From: CAYWXK01 sp964462515
GTDB lineage: Bacteria; Planctomycetota; Phycisphaerae; Sedimentisphaerales; Anaerobacaceae
Assembly: GCA_964462515.1 (NCBI GenBank)
Contig: CAYWXK010000020.1
Span: 13,098 to 77,097 of the forward strand
DNA: 64,000 nt
Direction: 5' to 3'
Part shown: piece by piece, positions 8,929 to 18,070 of the stretch
How the letters are laid out: each line of letters begins with the position of its first letter
Position numbering within the stretch: position 1 is the stretch's first letter
Notes under the pieces: model-generated
The model's input: the letters and a program-made list of their open reading frames with translations, nothing else
The model's database searches: none
What the model was told of the DNA's origin: nothing
Program-made: the position numbers and the translations under genes

Positions 8929-10887
8929 ATGAGCGAACTTGGCAAAATTCTTGTAATCGCCGTTTTTTTACTTTGCACTTTCTCAACGGCGTTTGGGCTG
9001 GCGGCCCGCCTGATAATGAGCCGCATTGAGAAGGCCGGAACGGTTTTATTCTGGGCCAGGCGGCTAATGTTTATTGCCGCAGCGCTTTCAGTAATTGTGC
9101 TGATTTTGCTCACGGTCGCTTTTCTAACCGATGATTTTTCGATAGCCGCCGTTGCACAGTACAGCTCTGCAAAATTGCCTTTTTATTATAAAGTAAGCGC
9201 CGTTTGGGCGGGATCAGCAGGGTCGCTGCTATTGTGGTGGGTTTTTGTGCTGGTAGTCTTTGCCTTGTGGCTATTCCGACTTGCCGGCATTCGAAATTTG
9301 AGAGAGGACCTGGCATTTAATTCTATTGCTTTATCCATCGGGGCCGGTGTATGTCTGGGTTTTTCGGCGCTTTTGGTATTTATAGCAAAGCCTTTTGCAG
9401 CCGTAGAATTCTCAATTGATGAGGGAATGGGGCTTAATCCGCTCTTGCAGAACTTCTGGATGGTTATACACCCGCCCATATTATTTATTGGCTATTCGGC
9501 TTTTCTTGTGCCGTTTGTGGCCACTTTAGCTTATGTGCTTTCCAATCGTGAAAATTCACCTTTGGGGAGTGGAATTTATAGGATAATTCGGCGATGGCTG
9601 TTGTTTGGAATATGTTTTTTAAGTGCTGGCATCGTTACCGGCGCCAGGTGGTCGTATGTTGAATTGGGGTGGGGGGGATATTGGGCGCACGACCCAGTAG
9701 AAAATGCTTCTATTTTGCCCTGGTTTGTGGCGGTGGCTGCCTTGCATAGTATTGCCGGTATGCGTGTGGCTGACAAATTTCGATTGTGGGCAATTGTGCT
9801 GGCGCCTGTGCCGTTTATCCTGTGTCTGGTTGGAACATTTATTACCAGAAGCGGCATTCTTTCATCTTTGCATTCTTTTGACCAGTCTGTTATGTCATCT
9901 GCACTGTTGGTGTTCATTAGCTGCTGCCTTTTGTTGTGGTTTGCCGGTTCTATTCGGTTTTTTTTTGTGCCCGCTTATAAAAAAGTTGCTTTGCCAAAAG
10001 GACAATTTTATCTGGATAAAAGCGAGATACTATTGTGGACAAATATAGTCCTCATTTTGGCCGCAGCGATTGTCGGGATAGCTACATTCTGGCCTGCGAT
10101 TTCGCGTGTTGTCGGCAGTTCGAGGTTGAGCTTTGCGCCGACTGCTGTATTTTATAATCGCGTATTTACTATCTTAGGGATTATTCTGGTCTTTCTATTG
10201 GGGCTTGTTTCGTTATCCGATTTGCTGAGAGGACGCAGCAGCTTCAGGATAATAGTATTGTTGTCTTGTATAGGATTAGCGTGTTTTGGCTGCGTTCTTC
10301 TTATAAGTGGGCAGCTTGCGATAAGTTTAGCTTTGGGGATATGTGTCTTTAGCTACTCAAGTATTTTGGTGAAGCTATTGCTTGGTTTGAAGCCCAGAGG
10401 CACAGTCGCCAGCCGGATTGCTCATCTGGGTTTATTGCTTCTGGTGATTGCTGTGGGTTTTTCTTGGAACGAGCAAAGTGTTCAGGCGCAATTGACCAAG
10501 GGCGAAAAAATTACACTGGGCGGCTATGAATTTGTTTATGACTCGTTTGAGCATAAAGTAGATGGCCAGGTAACCAGTGTTGGACCCCAAATCGTAGTAA
10601 AGAAAAATGGCCTGCAAAAAAGACTCTGGCCTCACAGCAGTATATATCCAGGGGTTCGAGATGAAGCCAGGAGCACATCTGAAGTGGCGGTTTATACGGG
10701 GTTTATCGAAGATGTTTGCGTTTCGTTTGATGGCATTAGCCCTGATGGCGGCGTGGTAATAACAGCTAAGATAAAGCCATTTATGCTTTGGTTGTGGCTT
10801 GCCTGTTCGTTAGTTATCTTCGGCATAGCTCTTGCAGCTTTGGGAGGCAAACGGGCCCGCTTCCAATCCCCAATATCAGAACCCTGA
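8929..10887 (+). CDS. ccmF: Cytochrome c heme lyase subunit, CcmF/CcsA family
   Basis: 652 residues, close to E. coli CcmF (about 647), with some 15 hydrophobic segments and a C-terminal exported loop at about 510-610. The tryptophan-rich heme-handling motif is at about residues 243-260 (GWGGYWAHDPVENASILPW); canonical CcmF has WGGWWFWDPVENA, so one W is Y and another is H here. NPLLQNFWMVIHPPILFIGY is the other conserved block, with a probable heme-ligand His. It attaches heme to apocytochrome c at the outer face of the membrane. It opens the heme-related cluster, 112 bases before hemA. No Shine-Dalgarno site is visible. No other ccm genes are in the window. Confidence 0.88.
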   Translation: MSELGKILVIAVFLLCTFSTAFGLAARLIMSRIEKAGTVLFWARRLMFIAAALSVIVLILLTVAFLTDDFSIAAVAQYSSAKLPFYYKVSAVWAGSAGSLLLWWVFVLVVFALWLFRLAGIRNLREDLAFNSIALSIGAGVCLGFSALLVFIAKPFAAVEFSIDEGMGLNPLLQNFWMVIHPPILFIGYSAFLVPFVATLAYVLSNRENSPLGSGIYRIIRRWLLFGICFLSAGIVTGARWSYVELGWGGYWAHDPVENASILPWFVAVAALHSIAGMRVADKFRLWAIVLAPVPFILCLVGTFITRSGILSSLHSFDQSVMSSALLVFISCCLLLWFAGSIRFFFVPAYKKVALPKGQFYLDKSEILLWTNIVLILAAAIVGIATFWPAISRVVGSSRLSFAPTAVFYNRVFTILGIILVFLLGLVSLSDLLRGRSSFRIIVLLSCIGLACFGCVLLISGQLAISLALGICVFSYSSILVKLLLGLKPRGTVASRIAHLGLLLLVIAVGFSWNEQSVQAQLTKGEKITLGGYEFVYDSFEHKVDGQVTSVGPQIVVKKNGLQKRLWPHSSIYPGVRDEARSTSEVAVYTGFIEDVCVSFDGISPDGGVVITAKIKPFMLWLWLACSLVIFGIALAALGGKRARFQSPISEP

Positions 10888-10999
10888 CCCCTGACCCACC
10901 CCTCTATCTTTGCCTGGAGTTTTTAAGTTGAAATTTATGTCTGCTGCTCTTACAATGTATTGTGCTCAAGATGTGTAAGGAAGGATAAAAGCTAAACTA

Positions 11000-12313
11000 A
11001 TGAAGCTGGTATTGAATAGTTTGACTTATCACAATTGCCCTGTAGAGGTTCGTGAGAAGGTTGTTTTTACTCCGCAAGAGAGGCATTTTATGCTCAGGCG
11101 GATGCACACTCATCCTGCAATTAGCGAGGCGGTGATACTCCAGACCTGTAATCGGCTTGAGTTCTATACTTACGCAAAAAAAAGTTTCGATTGTAAAGGA
11201 TTTTTGACGGCCCTTATCGAGAAGGTTAAGCCGAATGCAGGCGATACTTGGAACAAATATAGCCGCCAGAGCACAGGGATGGATGTAGCCGGTCATCTTT
11301 TTGAAGTGGCTGCAGGTCTTGACTCGCAGATGCTCGGTGAGAGTCAGGTTTTATCCCAGGTAAAGACTGCTTACACGGAGTCGCTTGAGTGCCGGACAAG
11401 TAAAATGGTTTTTCACCGGCTCTTTCACAATGCCTTCCGTGCAGGAAAGGCCGTGCGGACCCTCACTAATATAAATTGCGGTGCGGTTTCAATTGGACTG
11501 GCTGCCGTGGAATTGGCCAGAAGGCGCATTGACATACCGGCCGGCACAGCAATGGTGATTGGCGCCGGTGAAAATGCCGAGCTTGTTGCAAAGTATTTAC
11601 TGAAAGCGGGGATAAGGCGTTTGATTATTGCAAATCGTAATAGACAAAGGGCAAAAATCCTGACATCACGGCTAAAAAAAGGCGATGTTGTCGGTCTGGC
11701 TGATATACCCAAAAAATTAGCTGATGTCGATTTGTTGATTAGCTCAACGGCGGCAACGGAGCCGATAGTAACATACAGGGGTGCAAAAAAGAGCCTGTCC
11801 CGAAGAAAGAAACCATTGCTGATAATAGATATTGCTGTTCCTCGGGACATAGACCCGAAAGTCAAGCGGTTTGGATGTGTGTCTCTCTATGACATCGATG
11901 ATTTGAATGAGCAGATATGCTGCAACAGAGAAAAACGCGGCAGGGAAATTCCAAAGGCCCGCTCTATCGTGAGGGAATTTACTAATAATTTTGCAAAGTG
12001 GTATGATTCGCTGAACCTTGTGCCGGTGATTTCAAAATTGACACAGAAAGGTCTTGAGCTGGCTGACAGCGAGGCCCGGCGTTATGCAAAAAAATTTGGC
12101 AAAGGCAACGGTGATAAATTGAGGTCGTTTGCCGAATCACTGGTTAAGAAAGTGCTGCACGGGCCGATTAGTTTTATTAAAAATGGCGGTGGCGGGCAAT
12201 TAAGCAACGAGCAGCTCAAGGCAGTTGAATTGATAAACAAGATGTTCCTTTTTAGCCACAAAGACACAAGGTCACAAAGAAATTACAAATTTAAAAAAAA
12301 CCTGGTGTCTTAG
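11000..12313 (+). CDS. hemA: Glutamyl-tRNA reductase
   Basis: 437 residues. It reduces glutamyl-tRNA(Glu) to glutamate-1-semialdehyde with NADPH, the first committed step of C5-pathway tetrapyrrole synthesis. The catalytic Cys is in AVILQTCNRLEFYT (about residue 50), followed by LFEVAAGLDSQMLGESQVLSQ, the NADPH site VIGAGENAELVA (about 190-202) and the dimerisation domain from about 320. The last 20 or so residues (SHKDTRSQRNYKFKKNLVS) are encoded by the dispersed 73-bp palindromic element at 12254-12326, and the stop codon lies inside that element, so the tail is probably not native. hemC follows after 35 bases. Confidence 0.96.
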   Translation: MKLVLNSLTYHNCPVEVREKVVFTPQERHFMLRRMHTHPAISEAVILQTCNRLEFYTYAKKSFDCKGFLTALIEKVKPNAGDTWNKYSRQSTGMDVAGHLFEVAAGLDSQMLGESQVLSQVKTAYTESLECRTSKMVFHRLFHNAFRAGKAVRTLTNINCGAVSIGLAAVELARRRIDIPAGTAMVIGAGENAELVAKYLLKAGIRRLIIANRNRQRAKILTSRLKKGDVVGLADIPKKLADVDLLISSTAATEPIVTYRGAKKSLSRRKKPLLIIDIAVPRDIDPKVKRFGCVSLYDIDDLNEQICCNREKRGREIPKARSIVREFTNNFAKWYDSLNLVPVISKLTQKGLELADSEARRYAKKFGKGNGDKLRSFAESLVKKVLHGPISFIKNGGGGQLSNEQLKAVELINKMFLFSHKDTRSQRNYKFKKNLVS

Positions 12314-12326
12314 TGCCTTTGTGGCA
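12254..12326. repeat. 73-bp palindromic element, copy overlapping the 3' end of hemA
   Basis: The left arm AGCCACAAAGACACAAGG pairs imperfectly with the right arm CCTGGTGTC-TTAGTGCCTTTGTGGCA around an AT-rich centre. An element of the same size and plan is at 27261-27334 after etfA. Half-elements occur at 16406-16469, 44302-44325, 50866-50885 and 51078-51135. Confidence 0.7.
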
Positions 12327-12348
12327 GATCGCAAGATGAAGGCAGTCG

Positions 12349-13275
12349 ATGAGGAAGGTTTTTATTATTGCAACTCGTGGAGGAGAATTGGCAATTGCTC
12401 AAACGGAAATTGTAACCGGCGCTCTAAAAAAAATTTATCCTGATATACAATTCAAAATCAAAAAAATTACTACCAGAGGAGACCGTGACAGGCGCACCGC
12501 TTTGTGGGAGCTAAAGGACAGCGGATTTTTTACATCGCAGCTTGAAAATGCCCTGCTGGCAGGCAAAGCCGATTTTGCGGTTCATAGCTTTAAGGATTTA
12601 CCCACCAGGCACCAAGATGGCCTGACCATTGCAGCAGTATGTGATAGACAATTTGTTGAAGATTGCCTGGTAGCGACCGATGTGGTTGATTCAATTGAGC
12701 AGCTTCCGCTCTCGGCAAAGGTTGGCACATCGAGTCTAAGGCGGGTCGCTCAGCTAAAGAGGCTGAGGCCGGACTTAAAGGTGATACCTGTTCGCGGTAA
12801 TGTCAAGACCCGGATAAAACGGCTTGATAGTGGCGATGTAGATGCGATTATCCTCGCACGGGCGGGAGTAGAAAGACTTGGTCTTGGGCACAGAATTGTA
12901 TTTTGCTTTGACCCTGCAAAGTTTATCCCGGCGCCGGCACAGGGCGCACTGGCTGTTCAAATAAGAAGTGATGATGTTACTACACGAAAAATTGCTGCTG
13001 CGATAGACGACAAAGAGGCCAGAGTAGCCGGCTTTGCAGAAAGGCAGGTCCTGGTAACAATGCAATGTGGATGTCACGCACCCGTTGGGGCCTTTGCAAA
13101 AATTACAGGCAGTGATATAGAAATTTACGCCTTTATATCGGATTTGGAAGGCAGAAATTTTATCGAGCGGCAGATAGTCGGCCCCACAAAGAAGTCCAAC
13201 AAGCTGGCAGAACAAATCGCTAACGACCTTCTCGAAGAAGGCGGCAAAGAAATCCTGCAATCTCAAAATACTTAG
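12349..13275 (+). CDS. hemC: Hydroxymethylbilane synthase (porphobilinogen deaminase)
   Basis: 308 residues, full length. It joins four porphobilinogen molecules into hydroxymethylbilane using a covalently bound dipyrromethane cofactor. Seen: IATRGGELAIAQT at the N-terminus, VHSFKDLPT (catalytic Asp region), GTSSLRRVAQLKRLRPDL with the conserved arginines, PVRGNVKTRIKRL, PAPAQGALAVQ, and the cofactor-carrying Cys in QCGCHAPVGAF (usual form GGCxxPxG). GAAGG lies six bases before the ATG. Product of hemA's pathway; the next enzyme, uroporphyrinogen-III synthase, is fused to CobA at 16495. Confidence 0.96.
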   Translation: MRKVFIIATRGGELAIAQTEIVTGALKKIYPDIQFKIKKITTRGDRDRRTALWELKDSGFFTSQLENALLAGKADFAVHSFKDLPTRHQDGLTIAAVCDRQFVEDCLVATDVVDSIEQLPLSAKVGTSSLRRVAQLKRLRPDLKVIPVRGNVKTRIKRLDSGDVDAIILARAGVERLGLGHRIVFCFDPAKFIPAPAQGALAVQIRSDDVTTRKIAAAIDDKEARVAGFAERQVLVTMQCGCHAPVGAFAKITGSDIEIYAFISDLEGRNFIERQIVGPTKKSNKLAEQIANDLLEEGGKEILQSQNT

Positions 13276-13754
13276 AGATTGTCTCAAAACTGTCACCCTG
13301 AGCCCCCGTTCTTGCTTTCGCAAGAAAGCACGGGGGCGAAGGGTCTGGCCTGTTAAAAAGAGAGATTCTTCGCGGAGTTTATCCTTGAGCGAAGCGAAGG
13401 ACTCAGAATGACACGCTATGCTTTGAGATAGTTTCTTATCCCACCGGCTATAATGTAAGGGCTATTGATGTCTGTATTAGTAATGTCTTCTTGCCTATCT
13501 CTGTGTCATTCCCGCGAAAGCGGGAATCCAGTCATTTTATCGACGTTTTCTGGACTCCCCCTTAGGGGGAGTGACAGGTCATTACTTTTACGGTCGCCAA
13601 TAAATACAAAGATTATTGCAATTCGAGGAAGATTTTTATATTATCGTGGCATTGAAAGGCCTGGTTGCGTAGCCAGGCGTTTTATCCGCCTCTGGCGGAT
13701 TAATATGGGAAATGTCGAATGAAACAGGTCGTTGCTATGGATGGACCGTAGAAT
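13276..13754. repeat. Intergenic stretch made of dispersed repeats, no gene
   Basis: This 479-base gap holds a chain of palindromes: CCCCCGT...ACGGGGG at 13303-13336, a perfect ATTCCCGC-GAAA-GCGGGAAT hairpin at 13508-13527, ACTCCCCC-TTA-GGGGGAGT at 13554-13572, and a TCCGCC/GGCGGA REP copy at 13685-13699. Between them is a TTCGCGGAG...GGACTCAGAATGACA module. The small open frame across 13465-13722 translates these repeats (CHSRESGNPV) and is not a gene. Confidence 0.7.
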
Positions 13755-16205
13755 ATGGGTTCACTAAACATCCAAATGATGCGAGATGAGTACCCGGGTA
13801 AATCGGATGCCGAAGCAGCAAAAGCGTTTGCTCAGAAACACGGTTACATCGCAATCGTCCGCTACAAGAATTCGAGTTCTGCCTCGGATTTCACGGACAT
13901 CGGCATCTGTCAGATGGAGGATCATATCCAAGGGTATTTGCGGAGCCCATATTGCCATGATGCCGGGGTCATATACGACGGGCGTGCCACGGCGTTACGC
14001 ATCACAGAGGATATCATTCTTAGAGGTCATTGTGAGTTGTGCGGTAAGCGAACGACCCAAGACTCTCTGCAGTTGATGGCTGGGAATGACTTCTATATTT
14101 GTCCCAAGTGTGGTTTGATGTTCTGTGACGGTTGCTATGTTCAGTTGCCGCTGACAAGCTCTCCTGGCTATGGCATGTGTCCAAGATGCAGGGTTAAGGT
14201 ACAGCGTGCGATTCCCGGCTTTTACGGTGAACAATCAGGTGCCACCGGTTGGACCCGTAGAGGTAAGACATTCGAAGAAAGTGATGCAGAGTACGCGGCG
14301 AAGCTGGGACCAAATGTAAGTTTTACGCGGGTGTTTTGTTGGGCTGACCTCATCAAAGACAATGAAACAGGCACATTTACCGTTTGTGTATTTGAGGGGA
14401 AACCCCATTTGGTTGCTAAGGTATCGGTGCCGGACAGTGATGTTCGGGTTTTGGGCGATAGCATCAAAGCTGGTCGCATTATCTTGCGCACCTCTTTTTA
14501 TCCTTATCCGACTTATCCGGTCATTTACAACCGAGTTTTTATTGTGGTTGGTGATGGACCGCAACCTGGTAGTTTTAAGGGTATTTTGGTTGAAAGTGCA
14601 ACCAATTTCACGGAAGCTAATTTTCAACAATGGGCCATAACATTGCGCGGAACTTGCCGACTGTGCATCCACGTTTATACAGAAACAAACGAGGAGTTAG
14701 GAAGCGGTGATGTGGAAATATCTCCGGAAGTTGTGAATATGGTTATCCATGATATTGACCAAGCTAATGAATCTCTTAAATCTATTCCTGAAGACAAACA
14801 GAATTTTCAAGAAGCTTCTCAAGAGTTTTTCCGCGATCATCCTGAACCGTTCCTCTTCGATACCAATCAGGGAAACGTTGGATGTGAAAAAACCGTAGAG
14901 GAAGAACAGAAACAAGACCAACAACCATTTCCAACCAGTCCAGAACAATCAAAAACATCTCACTCTCAAGATGACGATACTGATGCTGCGAGAGCACTTG
15001 CTCTGTTGGAAAGTCTCAAAATTTTGGATCTGACGAGTCATCAACTCCCAAATTCTGGGCAACATTCATTTAAGCGAAAATGGTGGCGATGGTTATATCG
15101 ACGGTTATTGATGCCTTTGTGCATCATATGCTTGGTGCTGCTAGTAATACTGTTGTTGTTATCTGGCATAGCACTAATAGTAATAAATATACGTCTGATA
15201 GCTGGGATGATAGCTTTTGGTCTTGTTTTTTCTTTGTTGGTCATGGGAGTTAATTACCTGATTGAGACTCAAGACCTTCGGGAGGCAAAGCGGGATGAGA
15301 GAAACGAGGAACGTGCAAAACGTGCAGGAATAAAAAAACAAATCCAGTTGAATAAGGACGTTGAAGAGATTGCGAGCGCGATTAAGGAGCAAATAAGCTC
15401 GCAAGAACCCCTCGAGAATGTTCTACTGAAAATTAAGACAAAAGGCTATGAGTATGAGGCTGTTGCGAAGGCAATTTCATCAATCGCCTCATTAAAAGAA
15501 ACAGAAAAAGGACGTTTATTCGACAAGATGGACTCTGATTCCATCTCGCATATCCTGAACTATTTCAACTATTCAGAAAAAATTACCATACTTCAGCAGA
15601 TAGAACCAAGGAAAAGAGAAGATGTATTAATAAGGTTCTCTTTGTCTAAAAGATCTCAACTGAATGAAGTGTACCTGTGTGACATTTGCGGAAATACATT
15701 TAGACGCGCCAGCCTTGATGAGCACTTTGCGGAGACTGCAAGACAGGCAGCTGCGATCAAAGGTGTAACGTGGATCGGAAAACTCGTCACGTTTGACGGC
15801 GATGGAAAAGCCTGGTGCCCTCACTGTTTTAAGGATGCAAACTCAATGCGATCGGGCAGGCGCACCGTTCATGCAGGTGAGAAGAAATCCTACCTACGCC
15901 CACCGAATGTTGGGGTTAGCTATCAATGTAAGTGTGGCCGCTACAAGATGTTCAACTGCAAGTCTGTCAACATATTTACTGGTTTGGAGATGATGTGTGA
16001 AGACTGTGGTGCAATTCTCTGGGTCCCTCCGACAATCTTTGATCACTCAAAACCCTCTCAACCTGGGGAAGCATCACTTCGCTCTAATTACAGAGGCCAA
16101 ATGGAGTTTGTGAAATACAGGAAGAGCGAACTGGACCAACAGTTCAAGCAAGGTGCTATTACCGAGCAAGAATACAGAGAAGAACTGAAACGAAGAGGTC
16201 TCTGA
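13755..16205 (+). CDS. Unrecognised zinc-ribbon membrane protein with C-terminal SHOCT domain
   Basis: 816 residues, no family recognised over its length. A cysteine cluster at about 91-148 has four CxxC pairs (CELCGK, CPKCGL, CDGCY, CPRCR), like a RING or double zinc-ribbon fold. After a Gln/Ser/Pro-rich acidic linker there are two membrane segments (about 443-500), a coiled-coil stretch rich in Lys/Glu (about 500-560), and more zinc-type clusters (CDICG about 641, CPHC about 688, CKCG about 724, CEDCG about 750). The last 27 residues (ELDQQFKQGAITEQEYREEL) are a clear SHOCT helix pair, usually linked to oligomerisation. It sits among heme genes on the same strand but with long repeat-rich gaps on both sides, so a link to heme is not established. 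No Shine-Dalgarno site decides the start; ATG 13776 or 13779 is possible. Confidence 0.7.
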   Translation: MGSLNIQMMRDEYPGKSDAEAAKAFAQKHGYIAIVRYKNSSSASDFTDIGICQMEDHIQGYLRSPYCHDAGVIYDGRATALRITEDIILRGHCELCGKRTTQDSLQLMAGNDFYICPKCGLMFCDGCYVQLPLTSSPGYGMCPRCRVKVQRAIPGFYGEQSGATGWTRRGKTFEESDAEYAAKLGPNVSFTRVFCWADLIKDNETGTFTVCVFEGKPHLVAKVSVPDSDVRVLGDSIKAGRIILRTSFYPYPTYPVIYNRVFIVVGDGPQPGSFKGILVESATNFTEANFQQWAITLRGTCRLCIHVYTETNEELGSGDVEISPEVVNMVIHDIDQANESLKSIPEDKQNFQEASQEFFRDHPEPFLFDTNQGNVGCEKTVEEEQKQDQQPFPTSPEQSKTSHSQDDDTDAARALALLESLKILDLTSHQLPNSGQHSFKRKWWRWLYRRLLMPLCIICLVLLVILLLLSGIALIVINIRLIAGMIAFGLVFSLLVMGVNYLIETQDLREAKRDERNEERAKRAGIKKQIQLNKDVEEIASAIKEQISSQEPLENVLLKIKTKGYEYEAVAKAISSIASLKETEKGRLFDKMDSDSISHILNYFNYSEKITILQQIEPRKREDVLIRFSLSKRSQLNEVYLCDICGNTFRRASLDEHFAETARQAAAIKGVTWIGKLVTFDGDGKAWCPHCFKDANSMRSGRRTVHAGEKKSYLRPPNVGVSYQCKCGRYKMFNCKSVNIFTGLEMMCEDCGAILWVPPTIFDHSKPSQPGEASLRSNYRGQMEFVKYRKSELDQQFKQGAITEQEYREELKRRGL

Positions 16206-16494
16206 TTGGTGGGGTCAGAACTGGAAATCTGGGGACACCATACCTATTTTATTTGCGTCTGCTTATCTTTTGTTGGAATTTGTTGCTGTGATAATCTGTG
16301 ACACGAAGTGGCGGTAGATAAGAGCGTCTAACATAATGAAAAAGACACAGATTAACGCTGTTGATTTTAGACACGGATTAACACAGATTTACACTGTTTA
16401 AAATTCATTTCTCTGTGTCCTCTGTGTTTTCTGTGGCTAAAAATGAAATAAATTTACTCTGTGGCTAAACTTTTTTTTAAGAGTCTTTAAATCT
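16206..16494. repeat. Repeat-rich intergenic stretch before cobA-hemD
   Basis: 289 bases without a gene. It contains half-copies of the palindromic element family (TCTCTGTGTCCTCTGTGTTT, then CTCTGTGGCTAAA twice, 16406-16469) and TTAACACAGATT-type runs. The GTG start of the next gene lies at the edge of one such run. Confidence 0.5.
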
Positions 16495-18021
16495 GTGGTT
16501 AAAAAAGGTTTCGTATATCTGGTCGGGGCTGGGCCGGGCAGGGCGGATTTGATTACTATTCGCGGGGCAGAGGTTCTGCGGTCTGCCGACTGCGTAATTT
16601 ACGATAGGTTAGTTAATCCTTCATTGCTTAAATTAGCTCCCAGGAATGCAGAGGTCATTGCTGCCCCTAAACGCACCGGCAGTGATTCGGTTACTCAGGA
16701 AGAAATCAACAAGCTGCTGGTTGAAAAGGCATCCGAAGGGAAAACGGTCGTGCGGCTTAAAGGCGGCGACCCTTCCATCTTTGGCAGATGCGCCGAGGAA
16801 GTTGCAACCCTTGCCGAAGCCGGGATTGATTTTGAGATAGTTCCGGGTGTAACGGCCGGCATCGCCGCTGCCGGCTATGCCGGTATCATCCTGACCGACA
16901 GACACTTTAGCTCGCAGGTAGTTTTTGTTACAGGCCAGGAGGCTGAAGGAAAACAGCAGAGCAATATCGACTGGAAATGGCTGGCGAAATTTAACGGCAC
17001 AATAGTTTTTTATATGGGTATGGGTAACCTTGGCTCTATTGCCGCCAGCTTAATTGAAAATGGAATGGCGATAGATACGCCGGCTGCGGTGGTTGCCGAT
17101 GCTACATTGCCGACCCAAAAAGTTGTCCAAGCTCCACTAAATCGGATAAACCAGAAATGTAAAGAAGAGAAAATCGAGCCGCCGGCCGTTGTGATTATTG
17201 GCGCCGCCGCCGACAGCGACCCCAAACTGGACTGGTTCACAAAGAAACCCTTGTTCGGCAAAAATATCGTTGTAACACGAGATACAGAAGGTAATGCCGT
17301 TTTTGCAGCGAAAATTATCAGCCGAGGCGGCAATCCGATAGAATTTGCCACAATAAAAATTAAGCCGCTGACAGAAAAAAATGAGTTCTTGCGTGCGCTG
17401 GCAAAAATTTCCGATTTTGATTGGTTAATCTTCACCAGCGCCAACGGAGTGAGGATATTTTTTGATGCTTTGCATGCCTTAGGAAAAGACGCAAGGATTT
17501 TTAGCTCGGCCAGGATTGCTGCAATAGGTGAGCAAACCGCTGAAAAATTAAGCGAGTTTGGAATAAAAGCGGATTTTGTGCCGGACGTTTTTACAGGTAA
17601 GCAGCTCGGCAAGCAGCTTTTGTGTATCGCAGATTTGCGAAGTAAAAAGATTTTGCTTTTACGCTCGCAGCTTGCATCGAATGAGCTTATCGAGATTTTG
17701 GAAAAATCCGGCGCCGAAGTTCTCAATACGCCTCTCTATGATATTGTCCAGCAAAAAAGTGAATTTGGCTGGCTAATTGAAAGAATAGGCACGGGCGAGA
17801 TTGACTGGCTGACGTTTGCAAGTCCATCTGCTACTCAGGCGTTTTTTGAACAGATTTCCAGCCGGATAGTAAATTCGGCTAATGTAAAAATTGCATCGAT
17901 TGGACCGACGACATCCGAGCAATTGGCAAAACTCGCTGTCAAAGTGGATGTAACTGCTAAAGAACATACAATTGATGGTTTGCTCGATGCGATAGAGAAA
18001 AACGAAAAGTGTAAAACGTAA
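16495..18021 (+). CDS. cobA-hemD: Fused uroporphyrinogen-III C-methyltransferase / uroporphyrinogen-III synthase
   Basis: 508 residues in two enzymes. Residues 1-245 are SUMT (CobA): YLVGAGPGRADLITIRGAEV, the VRLKGGDPSIFGR SAM-binding block, EIVPGVTAGIAAAGYAGI and LTDR; it methylates uroporphyrinogen III twice to precorrin-2, the entry to siroheme and cobalamin. Residues about 250-508 are HemD: VVTRDTEGNAVFAAKI, WLIFTSANGVRIFF, IAAIGEQTAEKL and IDWLTFASPSATQAF; it closes hydroxymethylbilane to uroporphyrinogen III. The fusion channels the HemC product towards siroheme. The GTG start has no clear Shine-Dalgarno site and begins right after a dispersed repeat. The ahbC start follows 50 bases after the stop. 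Confidence 0.95.
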   Translation: MVKKGFVYLVGAGPGRADLITIRGAEVLRSADCVIYDRLVNPSLLKLAPRNAEVIAAPKRTGSDSVTQEEINKLLVEKASEGKTVVRLKGGDPSIFGRCAEEVATLAEAGIDFEIVPGVTAGIAAAGYAGIILTDRHFSSQVVFVTGQEAEGKQQSNIDWKWLAKFNGTIVFYMGMGNLGSIAASLIENGMAIDTPAAVVADATLPTQKVVQAPLNRINQKCKEEKIEPPAVVIIGAAADSDPKLDWFTKKPLFGKNIVVTRDTEGNAVFAAKIISRGGNPIEFATIKIKPLTEKNEFLRALAKISDFDWLIFTSANGVRIFFDALHALGKDARIFSSARIAAIGEQTAEKLSEFGIKADFVPDVFTGKQLGKQLLCIADLRSKKILLLRSQLASNELIEILEKSGAEVLNTPLYDIVQQKSEFGWLIERIGTGEIDWLTFASPSATQAFFEQISSRIVNSANVKIASIGPTTSEQLAKLAVKVDVTAKEHTIDGLLDAIEKNEKCKT

Positions 18022-18070
18022 AGCTAAAAACTGTGGAGTTAAAAGTTTTTTGCTTCCATTTTGTACCGCG

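Noticed and set aside
13465..13722. 85-codon open frame reading CHSRESGNPV
   Set aside because: It translates dispersed palindromic repeats; the phrase is a typical artefact of the CATTCCCGC repeat family.
17010..17726. 238-codon minus-strand frame
   Set aside because: Antisense shadow of the well-supported cobA-hemD fusion.
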